Program-made: the position numbers and the translations under genes | Part shown: one piece after another, positions 8,287-17,947 of the stretch | How positions within the stretch are numbered: the stretch's first letter is position 1 | Layout of the letters: every line of letters begins with the position of its first letter | NCBI GenBank assembly: GCA_963709655.1 | Contig: CAVPXF010000025.1 | Location: forward strand, 186,001-250,000 | Direction: 5' to 3' | Source: Roseiarcus sp963709655 | GTDB lineage: Bacteria; Pseudomonadota; Alphaproteobacteria; Rhizobiales; Beijerinckiaceae | Length of the DNA stretch: 64,000 nt | Notes under the pieces: generated by a model | What the model was told of the DNA's origin: nothing | Seen by the model: only the letters and a program-made list of their open reading frames with translations | Databases searched by the model: none

Positions 8287-9174
8287 TTACGCCTTCACCG
8301 CCCCCGCGGTGAGGCCAGCCACAATGTAGCGCTGGGCGAGGAGGAACATCAGGATCGCCGGCAGGATGGTCAGCGTGATGAAGGCGAGGACGAGCTGCCA
8401 GGACGTCATGTATTGGCCCTGATAGCCCATGAGGCCAAGCGTCCATGGGTAGCGTGACTCGCTGTTGAGCACGACGAGGGGCAGCAAGTAGCCGTTCCAG
8501 CTGGCGACGAACGAGATCACGGCGACGGTCGACAGGATCGGTCCCGAAAGCGGGAGCGTGATGTAGAAAAAGTAGCGGAAGTACCCGCAGCCATCCATCA
8601 TTGCCGCGTCCAAGAGTTCGATCGGCAGCTGCCTGAAGGCGGTGCGCAAAAGGAGAATGGCCATCGCGAGGGAAAAGGCGACCTGCGGCAGGATGACGCC
8701 CCAGTAGGAATCGAGCAATCCGAGATCGCGGATCTTGATGAACAGCGGCAAAATCGCCGTCGCCACGGGAAACAGCAGTCCGAGCTGAAGGTAGCTGAAG
8801 AGATAGCGGTCGCCGAAGAAGCGCAGGTGCGCAAAGGTGAACGCCGCCATCGAGGAAAGCGCGAGGGTGAGAGCGACGGTCAGCAGGGCGATCAGCAGCG
8901 AATTGCCGAGCACCTGCCAGTACCGGTATCCGGTCACGACATCCCAGTAGTTCTTCCATACCCAGACGCGCGGCAGTCCGAAGGGATTCGCCTGCAGGTC
9001 GCCCAATTCCTTGCAGCCGTTGAGCGCGGTCGCAAGGATCGGAAGAAGCACGACCCCTCCAAACACGACGAGCGTCGCGAAGATCGCAATGGCGCCGAAG
9101 CCGTGCGGAGCGCGGCCGGCCGGTCCGTGAGCCGCCGTCGCGGTTTCGGGTAAAGGGAGCGCAGTCTCAGTCAT
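8287..9174 (-). CDS. carbohydrate ABC transporter permease (MalG type)
   Basis: A 295-residue inner-membrane protein with six predicted helices. The EAA loop reads LLDAAMMDGCGYFRYFFYI, the site where the ATPase docks, and the C-terminus YIVAGLTAGAVKA is typical of MalG/UgpE-type permeases. It overlaps the upstream permease gene by 8 bases, indicating tight translational coupling. Together with that permease and the binding protein it forms an importer for a sugar or polyol. No ATPase gene is present in this locus, so a shared MsmK/UgpC-type ATPase encoded elsewhere is probably used. Confidence 0.93.
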   Translation of the reverse strand: MTETALPLPETATAAHGPAGRAPHGFGAIAIFATLVVFGGVVLLPILATALNGCKELGDLQANPFGLPRVWVWKNYWDVVTGYRYWQVLGNSLLIALLTVALTLALSSMAAFTFAHLRFFGDRYLFSYLQLGLLFPVATAILPLFIKIRDLGLLDSYWGVILPQVAFSLAMAILLLRTAFRQLPIELLDAAMMDGCGYFRYFFYITLPLSGPILSTVAVISFVASWNGYLLPLVVLNSESRYPWTLGLMGYQGQYMTSWQLVLAFITLTILPAILMFLLAQRYIVAGLTAGAVKA

Positions 9175-10072
9175 CGCGCATGAAGAGCCGTCTGTAGCCG
9201 AAGGCGAAGGTCACGCAGATCAGGAACAGCACGACGCCGACCGCCGAGCCGAAGCCGACACGCATCCGCGTGATACCGAAATAGTAGAGATAGGAGACCA
9301 TCGTGTTCGTCGTCTCGAACGGCCCGCCGCCGGTCAGCGGCACGATGATGTCGAAGAGTTGCAGCGCGCCGACGACGGAAAAGAAGACCGAAAGCCGGAT
9401 CATCGGTCCGAGCAGCGGCAAAGTGATGTACCGGAAGCGCTGAAAGGCGGTCGCCCCGTCCATCTCGGCCGCCTCGAGCAGCGACTTGTCGATGCCCTGC
9501 AGGCCCGCGACGTAGAGCATCATGTGGAAGCCGAAATATTTCCACAGGACGACGATCAGCACCGCGCTGAACGCCCAGGTCTTGTCCGCCAGCAGATAAT
9601 AGGGCGCTAGTCCAAGCGCGCCGGTGATCACGCTGGGGAGACCGTACCCGCCGTCGAACATGAATCGCCAGATGAGCCCCGCCGCGACGTCCGCCAGAAC
9701 ATAGGGCAGAAAGAAAATCATCCGGAACACGGCCGCGCCGGCGATCCGTCCAGCCACCATCATCGCCACGCCGAGCGCCAGCGGCAGCTGGACGAGAAGC
9801 GAGACGATGATGATGAGGCCGTTGTTGATCAGCGAGCGCGTGAAGGTCGCGTTGCCGATCAGATAGCCGTAGTTCTTGAGTCCGATGAATTTTTCCGGCC
9901 GGTTGTAACCGTCCCAGTTGTAGAAGCCGTACCAGGCGGCCTCCGCCATCGGCAGGGCGACGAACACGGTGAAGAGCAGGAGAGCCGGCGGCAGGAAAAT
10001 AACGAGCGTCGCCCAGCCGTTGGCCGACATGCGCCGAGCAGGTTCGACATAGCTTGTCTCGACCGTCGGCAA
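9167..10072 (-). CDS. carbohydrate ABC transporter permease (MalF/UgpA type)
   Basis: A 301-residue permease with six predicted helices. The EAA loop is LLEAAEMDGATAFQRFRYI, followed by TLPLLGP. I prefer the TTG start at 10072 because GAGG lies 8 bases upstream; the next in-frame ATG (10030) has no such site. It pairs with the MalG-type permease to form the membrane channel and lies 80 bases downstream of the binding-protein gene in the same operon. The conserved MTGGGP-like segment appears as PLTGGGPFETTN, usual in this family. Confidence 0.93.
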   Translation of the reverse strand: MPTVETSYVEPARRMSANGWATLVIFLPPALLLFTVFVALPMAEAAWYGFYNWDGYNRPEKFIGLKNYGYLIGNATFTRSLINNGLIIIVSLLVQLPLALGVAMMVAGRIAGAAVFRMIFFLPYVLADVAAGLIWRFMFDGGYGLPSVITGALGLAPYYLLADKTWAFSAVLIVVLWKYFGFHMMLYVAGLQGIDKSLLEAAEMDGATAFQRFRYITLPLLGPMIRLSVFFSVVGALQLFDIIVPLTGGGPFETTNTMVSYLYYFGITRMRVGFGSAVGVVLFLICVTFAFGYRRLFMRDD

Positions 10073-10152
10073 GTCGCGAGCCTCGCATTGACTTCGCGGG
10101 AAGCCCCGCCGCCGCTTGCGGCGGGGCCCGGCGAGTGGGTTTCAAACCGTCG

Positions 10153-11406
10153 CTACTGCTGTTCGGCCGCGTCCTGGATCGCCGCCGCCGCGGCCTCCGG
10201 CGTCATTTCGCCGGCCGCCACGGACACCGAGACGTCGTTGATGACGCGTCCGACGGAGGGACCGAGGTCCTGGTCGAAATAATTCTGGTGGTAGGTCGTC
10301 GCGGCGAGGTCGTTAGCCAGTTGCTTCACCAGCGGATCCGAGACGTAGGCTTCGGCGCCCTTGACCACCGGGATATAGCCCCCGTGCGCAGCGGCCTCTT
10401 GCGCGTATTTCGGCTGACTGAAGAACTTGAGGAAGTCGACAGCCTCGGGAGGCGCGGTCTTGGTCACCAGCCAACCATTGACGCCGCCGAGCGTATCGGT
10501 CGCCTTGCCCTTGCCGCCGGGAACGATCGGGAAGGACAGGATGCCGATGTCCTCCTCCGGCAGGCCCTTGCCGCTCGCGGAATTCGGTCCCTGCATTTGA
10601 AGCAGCCATTGGCCCATCAGATCCATCGCCGCCTTGCCGTCGCCGAAGATGCCGGACGACTGGGTGTGAGACGTCGAGAGATAGCCGGGCTGGAACGGCT
10701 CGAGCGCCGCGAGCTCGCGCAGGCGCTTGCCCGCCTCGACGAAGGTCGCGTTCTTGAAGCCGCCGTCCTTGCCGGCCTTGGCGTCTGCGAGCGCGTGTTC
10801 GCCGCCGATGCGCATGACGAGGTAGGAGTAATAAAAATGCATCGGCCACTTCTCGCCCGCCCCGACCGAAATGGGGGTGACGCCGGCGGCCTTGAGCTTC
10901 TTAACGGCGCCGAGAAAATCGTCCCAGGTCTTGATGTCTTCGGCTTTCACCTCGGCCTTCTCGAACAACTTCTTGTTGTAATAGAAGGCGACCTCGCCCA
11001 CCTCGAACGGCACCCCGACGACTTTGCCGTCGACCTTGAAGGCGTCGACAGCGGTCGGGGACATCGCGGATTCGACCGAGGCGACATCGGCGGTGATGTC
11101 CTTGAGGAACCCCGCCTTGTCCTGCGCCTGCATGACGCCGCCCGACCAGCTGTAGAACAGGTCCGGACGGTCGCTGGACTGCAACATGGTCGGCAGCTTC
11201 GCCTTGAAGGCTTCGTTCTCCAGATACTTGAACTCGACCTTCACGCCCTTGTGGCTTGCGTTGTAGTCGTTGGCGATCTTCTCCCAGACCGCTTTTTGGT
11301 CGGGGTTGTCGCTGACGTGAAGGACGGTGATGTTGGTGTCTGCCAGCGCCGGGACGGCTAACGCCACGAGGCAGGCCGCGGTGAGTGCGAAATGGCGGAA
11401 TTTCAT
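10153..11406 (-). CDS. carbohydrate ABC transporter substrate-binding protein (family 1)
   Basis: A 417-residue periplasmic binding protein. The signal peptide (HFALTAACLVALAVPALA) is followed by DTNITVLHVSDNPDQKAVWEK, and LPTMLQSSDRPDLFYSWSGG, which are typical for the extracellular solute-binding family 1. KVVGVPFEVGEVAFYYNKKLFEKA is the hinge region. It captures a sugar and delivers it to the two permeases downstream. The ATG at 11406 is preceded by GGAGGAAATCC. The gene diverges from the ROK regulator gene, with a palindromic operator candidate 29-51 bases upstream of its start. The sugar is not evident; the neighbouring Gfo/Idh/MocA and ThuA genes suggest a sugar that is oxidised after uptake. 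Confidence 0.93.
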   Translation of the reverse strand: MKFRHFALTAACLVALAVPALADTNITVLHVSDNPDQKAVWEKIANDYNASHKGVKVEFKYLENEAFKAKLPTMLQSSDRPDLFYSWSGGVMQAQDKAGFLKDITADVASVESAMSPTAVDAFKVDGKVVGVPFEVGEVAFYYNKKLFEKAEVKAEDIKTWDDFLGAVKKLKAAGVTPISVGAGEKWPMHFYYSYLVMRIGGEHALADAKAGKDGGFKNATFVEAGKRLRELAALEPFQPGYLSTSHTQSSGIFGDGKAAMDLMGQWLLQMQGPNSASGKGLPEEDIGILSFPIVPGGKGKATDTLGGVNGWLVTKTAPPEAVDFLKFFSQPKYAQEAAAHGGYIPVVKGAEAYVSDPLVKQLANDLAATTYHQNYFDQDLGPSVGRVINDVSVSVAAGEMTPEAAAAAIQDAAEQQ

Positions 11407-11434
11407 GGATTTCCTCCGTGAAAGGCTCAGCGGC

Positions 11435-11457
11435 TTTTATCCGCGATGCGGATTAAA
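11435..11457. promoter_or_regulatory. candidate ROK-regulator operator
   Basis: The arms TTTTATCCGC (11435-11444) and GCGGATTAAA (11448-11457) are inverted repeats with one mismatch and a 3-base spacer. The site lies in the divergent region between the binding-protein gene and the ROK regulator gene, 29 bases before the former's start codon. AT-ended palindromes with a CG-rich centre are typical ROK (NagC/Mlc/XylR) operators. The assignment to this regulator is inferred from position. Confidence 0.55.
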
Positions 11458-11601
11458 TCTGTCTCGACTTGCGTCGTCTGTCAAGCCATCGCGCAGCGTT
11501 CGTGATGAAATGGGGGCGACACAGTTGACAAGCCAAGGCCGAGGGAGGAAATAAATCCGGCACCCGAATAAAAGCCTTCGAAGCGGAAGCCGCCCTAAGC
11601 G

Positions 11602-12847
11602 ATGAAGACCGCCGATCCCGAATTGATGCGCGCGATCAACCGCTTCCATGTCATGGACGCGATCCGTCGGTTCGGCCCGTTGTCCAGGGTCGAGATCTGC
11701 GAACTGACCGAACTCAGCGCGACGACCGTCTCCGCCATCACCGCGGCGCTGATCGAAGACCGCCTGATCATTCCCTTGCACATGGGCGCGGTGCGCGATC
11801 CCGGCCGCGGACGGCCCCGAGTTCATGCTCAGGCTCAATCCGGAGGCGGCCTACGTCGTCGGCGTCAAGCTCGCGAGCGACCAGATCACCGTCGCGGTCA
11901 CCAACTTCTGCGCCGACATCGTGCGCTCGCTCGCCCTGCCGGTCCGGATCGACCGGCAAACGGCGTCGGTGATCGCCGACCTGGTCGAGGACGGGGTGCG
12001 CCGCTGCGTCAGCGACGCGGGCCTCGAGATGTCGGCGATCTCCGGCGTCTGCGTCGGTCTGCCGGGCGTGGTCGAGCGGGCGGCGGGGGTCTGCCGGCAA
12101 AGCCCGATCCTTAAGGAGCGCGACGTGCCGTTCGGCGCCGATCTCGGCCGGAGGCTCGGCGCGCCGGTCTCGATCGACAGCGACGTCAACCTGGCAGCGC
12201 TCGCCGAGCACTGGTTCGGGCAGGCGCGCGACCTCAACGACTTCCTGGTCGTCAACGTCGAGCGCAGCCTCGGTCTGGGCATTCTGCACAACGGCGAGCT
12301 CTTTCGCGGCGCGAACGGCCTCAGCCCCGACTTCGGCGACTTCATGCTGCGCGCGCCGAGCGACGGCGGCGGACGGCTCGCGGACGCGGCGTCCGAGACC
12401 TCGGTGATCGGCGAAGCCGAGATCCTCCTCAGGTCGGGCGATCGCGACGCCCCGACCCAGCCGGATCGAATCCTGGCCGCGCTGGTCCAGCGCGCGGCGG
12501 CCGGCGACGCCCCGTACGTGCGCGTGCTCGCCAGGGCCGGCGAGGCGCTCGGCTTCGCCATCGCCAATCTGATCATGCTGTTCGCCCCGCCCAAGGTCAT
12601 CATCTCGGGCCGCGCAATGGCGATGAGCGAGCATTTCATTACGCCGCTCCGCGCGACCGTGGCGGCGCTGCTGCCGCCGAGCCTTGCGGATGTGTCGGAT
12701 ATCGTCGTGCGCGAATGGGGCGAGCGGACCTGGGTTCAGGGCGCGGCGGCGATGACGCTGCGCGATCTCTACGGCGCGCCCTGGGGCACGACCGGACCGG
12801 CGCCAATTCGCGAAATGGTCCTAGGGCCGACAGGAGGATCCCCATGA
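11602..12847 (+). pseudogene. ROK family transcriptional regulator, one frameshift
   Basis: The first frame (from ATG 11602) encodes the helix-turn-helix: HVMDAIRRFGPLSRVEICE and LTELSATTVSAITAALIEDR, ending in the wing GRGRPRV. The protein continues in a second frame from about 11825 (MLRLNPEAAYVVGVKLA) to 12847. Joined at about 11826, with one extra base after GTT, it makes about 413 residues, the normal size. In the ROK domain the usual GEIGH and CxCGxxGC zinc motifs are replaced by PDFGDF and a GGGRLADAAS stretch, so the zinc site is lost. It should repress or activate the divergent transporter operon in response to a sugar. The stop overlaps the next gene's start (ATGA). Confidence 0.75.
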
Positions 12848-13941
12848 CAAGCGTTCGCGTCGGCGTGATCGGCTGCGGCAACATCAGCGCCGCCTATCTG
12901 AAGGCCGCCAAACATTTCCCGATCCTCGATGTGGTCGCGCTCTCCGACATGAACCCGGAGGCCGCCGCCGCCCGTTCGGCCGAATTCGCCATCCCAGCAA
13001 GCCCGGTCGAGGCGGTTCTCGCCGATCCTTCGATCGAAGTCGTCCTGAACCTCACCGTGCCGAAGGCGCACGTGGAGGTGGGCCTCAGGGCGATCGCCGC
13101 CGGCAAGCACGTCCATTCCGAAAAGCCGCTCGGCGTCACGGTCGCCGAGGCGCGCACGCTGATCGACGCGGCGCGCGCGGCCGGTCTGCGTCTTGGCTCC
13201 GCGCCGGACACGTTCCTCGGCGGCGCGCATCAGACGGCGCGGCAATGCCTCGACGACGGAGCGATCGGGCGGCCGGTCGGCGGAACCGCGTTCTTCATGT
13301 GCCCAGGCCACGAACGCTGGCACCCGAACCCGGCCTTCTACTATCTCGGCGGCGGCGGACCGATGCTCGACATGGGCCCCTATTACATCACCGACCTCGT
13401 CAACCTGCTGGGGCCCGTGGCGAGCGTCACCGGCGTCGCCACGCGCACGCGCGCCGAGCGCGTCGTCGCGAGCGCCCCGCTCGCCGGGTCTCGCATCCCC
13501 GTCGAGGTCGCGACCCATGTCGCCGGCGTCCTGACCTTCGCGAGCGGCGCCGCGGTGTCGATGACGATGAGTTTCGATGTCGCCCGCCATAGGCACGCCC
13601 CACTCGAGATTTATGGCGAGAAGGGCTCGCTGATCGTTCCCGACCCGAATTATTTCGGCGGCGCGGTCGAGGTCGCGACCGCGGCCGAGGACTGGCGCGA
13701 GGTTCCGACCCGGCACGCCTATGCGGACGGCAATTATCGCATCCTGGGCCTTGCCGACATGGCGATGGGCGTCCGGACTGGCCGGCCTCACCGGGCGAGC
13801 GGCGACCTCGCCTTCCATGTCCTCGAGGTGATGGAGGCGTTCCAGAAATCGTCGGACGCCGGCGCCGCGGTCGCCGTCGCCTCGCGCCCCGACCGGCCGG
13901 CCCCGATGCCGATGTCGCTGAAAACGGGAGAGCTGGATTGA
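12844..13941 (+). CDS. Gfo/Idh/MocA family oxidoreductase
   Basis: A 365-residue NAD(P)-dependent sugar or cyclitol dehydrogenase. The Rossmann motif GVIGCGNIS lies at residues 7-15, and HSEKPLGVTVAEA near residue 95 contains the catalytic lysine of the EKP motif. The C-terminal alpha/beta domain includes GGGPMLDMGPYYITDLVNLLGP, where histidine/tyrosine residues bind substrate. The ATG at 12844 overlaps the stop of the ROK gene by 4 bases and follows GGAGGATCCCC, so the start is firm. It probably oxidises the sugar brought in by the adjacent transporter, or a derivative such as a glycoside before 3-keto chemistry. The exact substrate is unknown. Confidence 0.92.
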   Translation: MTSVRVGVIGCGNISAAYLKAAKHFPILDVVALSDMNPEAAAARSAEFAIPASPVEAVLADPSIEVVLNLTVPKAHVEVGLRAIAAGKHVHSEKPLGVTVAEARTLIDAARAAGLRLGSAPDTFLGGAHQTARQCLDDGAIGRPVGGTAFFMCPGHERWHPNPAFYYLGGGGPMLDMGPYYITDLVNLLGPVASVTGVATRTRAERVVASAPLAGSRIPVEVATHVAGVLTFASGAAVSMTMSFDVARHRHAPLEIYGEKGSLIVPDPNYFGGAVEVATAAEDWREVPTRHAYADGNYRILGLADMAMGVRTGRPHRASGDLAFHVLEVMEAFQKSSDAGAAVAVASRPDRPAPMPMSLKTGELD

Positions 13942-13959
13942 GTCAAGTTTGCATCCCTT

Positions 13960-14160
13960 CCCCCCGCGTAGGGCGTCGAAAGACGCCCGTCTTTCGACGG
14001 GCTATGCGGGGAGAAGGTGGCGGCATAGGGCGTCGAGAGACGCCGTCTGTTGAGGGCTACGGCGCCGGATGAGGGGCTGCGCCGACGCTGGATCGTGATG
14101 CCGCGCCGCCCCTCACCCCAACCCTCTCCCCGCATAGCGGGGCGAGGGGGTCAATCGAAA
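13960..14160. repeat. cluster of dispersed palindromic repeats (GCATAGG/CGTCGAAAGACG family)
   Basis: The spacer between the dehydrogenase and ThuA genes holds repeated inverted units: GGCGTCGAAAGACGCC next to CGTCTTTCGACGGGC, then a second, degenerate copy (GGCGTCGAGAGACGCC), and finally the CCCTCACCCCAACCCTCTCC type unit. Near-identical units occur at 35427-35475 and 59036-59085, in the opposite orientation. They form hairpins in the transcript of the operon. Dispersed non-coding repeats of this type are common in Hyphomicrobiales. Confidence 0.75.
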
Positions 14161-14171
14161 GGAAACGAACC

Positions 14172-14813
<642 letters not shown>

Positions 14814-15061
14814 GCGCGCCATGATCCGAAAAGTGCGGTCGCTCCGGACCGGGACGGCCAGATTGTTCGCGCGCGTTCAAAAATAGGCGATGCGCTGGCG
14901 AGACGGCGCGCCTCCGCGTCCATGCGGCGGTCGTCGGATCGAGACGATCGGCGGAAGTACCCATTGATTTACTGCTTATAGGTATCGTCGACTGGCCGGG
15001 CCTGAGGCCGGATGGAACCATGTCCGCAGCAAGCGCCGCTTGAGCGGGACGGAGTCGACGG

Positions 15062-17845
15062 ATGGGCGCGAACGGTTGGCGCGACGCTGTGGCGCACAAG
15101 ATCCTGGAAATCCAGGAAGTTCCGCCGGTCCCTGGGCGGCGGGCGCCTCGTCGCAGCTGGAGCCCGGAGGGCGTCGACGGCGTCGAGCGGGACCATGCGG
15201 AGACGGCGGGTTTCAAGGACGAGCTCAGCCGGCTCGTGGAGCAGTTGAGCGCCGGCGTCTACATCATCGCAGCCGATGGCGTCCTGGCCTATGTAAACCC
15301 GCTCTTTGCCCGCACCCTCGGTTACGAGCCCGGCGAGGTGATCGGTCGGCCGATTCTAAGGTTCATTGCCGAATCGAAGCGCGCGGCGGCGACCGAACGC
15401 TTCGTGTCGCAGATGGTCGGCCGGGAGGGGGAGCGCCGATACAGCTCGACGCTTCTGCGCAAGGACGGCTCGCCGGTCGACGTGCTGGTCGACAGTGTTG
15501 TCGGGAGTTTCCGCGGCCAAAGGGTGGTGTGCGGGGCGCTCATCGAAATCGACGAGCGCATCCGGTCGGAGGACCGGATCCGCGAGGAAGACGCCAAGTT
15601 CCGCAGCGTCGTCGAACAGAACGTCGCCGGCGTCGTAATCTTGCGCGACGATTCGTCGGTCGCCTATTGCAACGCCTGCTTCGCGCACATGATCGGCTAC
15701 GCGCCCGAGGAGATCGTCGGCCGCAGCGCTCTTGAGTTCCTCCCTGAAACCGAACAGGCCATCATTCAAAGCGTGCGTTCGCAGCTCGTCGAGACTGGCG
15801 CCTCGATGCGAGTGGCCTCCGCGGTGCGCGCCCGCGACGGCCGCATCGTTTCGGTGCTCGCCGACGCGTCGAAATCGATATACGAAGGCCGGCCGGCGTC
15901 GATCGTCGTCGCCGTGGACGTCACCGAGCGGGACGCGGCCCAGCGCAAGCTCGCATCCACCACAGCGATCCTCGCCGCCGAGCACGAAGCCTCGCCCGAC
16001 GGAATCCTGGTCGCCGATCGGCTGGGGCGGATCATTTCCGTCAACCGGCGCTTCGGCCAGATCTTCGGGGTTCCGACTGAATTGCTCGAGGCCGGCGATG
16101 ACGAGCGCGTGCTGGCGACGGCCTTGCGTAACGTGGCGGACCCCGAGGCTTTTGTGCGCGGGGCGCGATATCTTTTTGACCGTCCCGAGGAGTCCAGTCA
16201 CGACGAGTTGGTTCTCAAGAACGGTTCCGTCCTCGATCGCTTCTCAGCGCCGTTCAAAACCGCCGGCGGCGAGTCATTGGGCAGAATCTTGTTTTTCCGC
16301 GACATCACCGAGCGCCGGCGGGCCGAGGAGGCGTTGCGGGCCGGCGAGCAGCGTTTCCGCATGCTGGTCGAGGAGGCGCCCGACGCGATCCTCCTCCACG
16401 ACATCGACCAAAGCCGGCTGATTGCAGCGAACAAGGCGGCCGAACGCCTGTTTGGCGTTCCGAGGGATGAAATTCTCAAGCGCTTGCCGACCGACTTCTT
16501 TGCGCCGCAACAAGCCGACGGCCGGCCGGTCACGCAATCCTTTTCAGAGCACAACGAACGCGCCGTAGCGGGCGAGGAACTCTCGTTCGAGCGACGAATC
16601 CGCAGATCCTCCGGCGAGGAGCGGCTGTGCCGGGTGACTCTTGTCCGGCTTCCCTCGAACGTTCGCCTGCTGCGCGCCAGCTTCGTCGACATCACCGATC
16701 AAAAGGCGGCCGAGCAAGGCCTCCTGCGGCTGAACCGCGCTCTCAGGACGCTGAGCCGCGGCAATGAGGCGCTCGTGCGCTGCCCGAGCGAGCCCGAACT
16801 CCTCAAGGAAATGTGCCGCGTGATCGTCGAAGACGGCGGCTACAGCATGGCCTGGGTCGGCGTCGCCGAGCGCGACGCCAAAAAATCCGTGACGCCTGTC
16901 GCCTGGGCGGGGGAGCCCAATCCATACTTGCAGACGGCGGCGATTACCTGGGCAGACGAGCCACGCGGCCGCGGTCCGACCGGCCGTGCGATCCGCACCG
17001 GCGAGCCTCAGGTCTCGATGGACCTGCGCGACGACCCCAACATGGTTCCGTGGATCGAGGAGGCAAAGCGATCTGGTTTTGGATCGTTGCTCGCCCTGCC
17101 GCTCAAGGATGCTTCGGGCGTCTTCGCCGCGTTGACGATCTACTCGACGGAACCGGCCGCATTCAACCGCGACGAATTGAAGTTGCTGCAGGAGCTGGCC
17201 CAGGACCTGGCATTTGGCGTCCTGTCTCTGCGCGACCGCGAGGCTCATGAAGCCCTGAATCGGCGCTGGCGGACGGGCTTCGAGGCGACCGTCGCGGCCA
17301 TCGCCAGCACCGTCGAAATGCGGGATCCCTACACGGCCGGTCATCAGCAGCGCGTCGGCAAACTGGCGGTCGCGATCGCCCGCGAACTGGCGCTGCCAGA
17401 GCGCCAGATCGAGGGGCTTCATCTTGCCGCCATCGTCCACGACGTGGGCAAGATCGAGATCCCTTCGGATATTCTAAGCAAGCCGGGAAGGCTCTCTCAA
17501 TTGCAGATGCAGTTGGTGCGGGGACACGTCCAGGCCGGCTATGACATCATCAAAGGCGTCGATTTCCCCTGGCCCATTGCGCAAATCGTTCTGCAGCATC
17601 ACGAGCGGCTGGACGGCTCGGGCTATCCGAACGGCCTCATGGGCGACGCCATCCTGCCGGAAGCCAGGATCCTCGTCGTGGCCGACGTGGTCGAGGCGAT
17701 GATGTCGCACCGGCCGTACCGCGCGGGGCTGGGGATCGATGCGGCGTTGATCGAAGTCGAACGGAACAAGGGTCGCCTCTACGACCCGGCTGCGGTGGAC
17801 GCCTGCATCAACCTGTTTCGCAACAAGGGCTTCACCATCAAGTAA
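15062..17845 (+). CDS. multi-PAS, GAF and HD-GYP domain protein (cyclic-di-GMP phosphodiesterase)
   Basis: A 927-residue signalling protein with no membrane segment. It has four PAS-type modules at roughly residues 55-165, 180-290, 305-410 and 425-545 (e.g. VAYCNACFAHMIGYAPEEIVG), a GAF domain at about 560-715, and an HD-GYP domain at about 740-905. The HD motif is HDVGKIEIP, preceded by AGHQQRV, and the signature loop is HHERLDGSGYPNG, so the metal ligands and the GYP motif are all present. Such enzymes degrade cyclic-di-GMP to GMP or pGpG, promoting motility over biofilm. The sensory modules suggest several input signals, perhaps redox or small ligands. Its neighbours include exopolysaccharide-related genes, fitting a role in surface lifestyle control. 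Confidence 0.93.
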   Translation: MGANGWRDAVAHKILEIQEVPPVPGRRAPRRSWSPEGVDGVERDHAETAGFKDELSRLVEQLSAGVYIIAADGVLAYVNPLFARTLGYEPGEVIGRPILRFIAESKRAAATERFVSQMVGREGERRYSSTLLRKDGSPVDVLVDSVVGSFRGQRVVCGALIEIDERIRSEDRIREEDAKFRSVVEQNVAGVVILRDDSSVAYCNACFAHMIGYAPEEIVGRSALEFLPETEQAIIQSVRSQLVETGASMRVASAVRARDGRIVSVLADASKSIYEGRPASIVVAVDVTERDAAQRKLASTTAILAAEHEASPDGILVADRLGRIISVNRRFGQIFGVPTELLEAGDDERVLATALRNVADPEAFVRGARYLFDRPEESSHDELVLKNGSVLDRFSAPFKTAGGESLGRILFFRDITERRRAEEALRAGEQRFRMLVEEAPDAILLHDIDQSRLIAANKAAERLFGVPRDEILKRLPTDFFAPQQADGRPVTQSFSEHNERAVAGEELSFERRIRRSSGEERLCRVTLVRLPSNVRLLRASFVDITDQKAAEQGLLRLNRALRTLSRGNEALVRCPSEPELLKEMCRVIVEDGGYSMAWVGVAERDAKKSVTPVAWAGEPNPYLQTAAITWADEPRGRGPTGRAIRTGEPQVSMDLRDDPNMVPWIEEAKRSGFGSLLALPLKDASGVFAALTIYSTEPAAFNRDELKLLQELAQDLAFGVLSLRDREAHEALNRRWRTGFEATVAAIASTVEMRDPYTAGHQQRVGKLAVAIARELALPERQIEGLHLAAIVHDVGKIEIPSDILSKPGRLSQLQMQLVRGHVQAGYDIIKGVDFPWPIAQIVLQHHERLDGSGYPNGLMGDAILPEARILVVADVVEAMMSHRPYRAGLGIDAALIEVERNKGRLYDPAAVDACINLFRNKGFTIK

Positions 17846-17947
17846 GGCCGCCATCCCTCCATGGGAGCCGGCGCCCGAAGAACGTCGCCTTAACAGTCGC
17901 CGCGTAGGTTCAGCCCAACGCCACCGGTTCTCGCCCGAGACCGCTCG

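Noticed and set aside
7223..8959. 578-residue minus-strand frame spanning the Ivy gene region to the permease gene
   Set aside because: It overlaps three better-supported genes in other frames and reads as arginine-rich shadow sequence.
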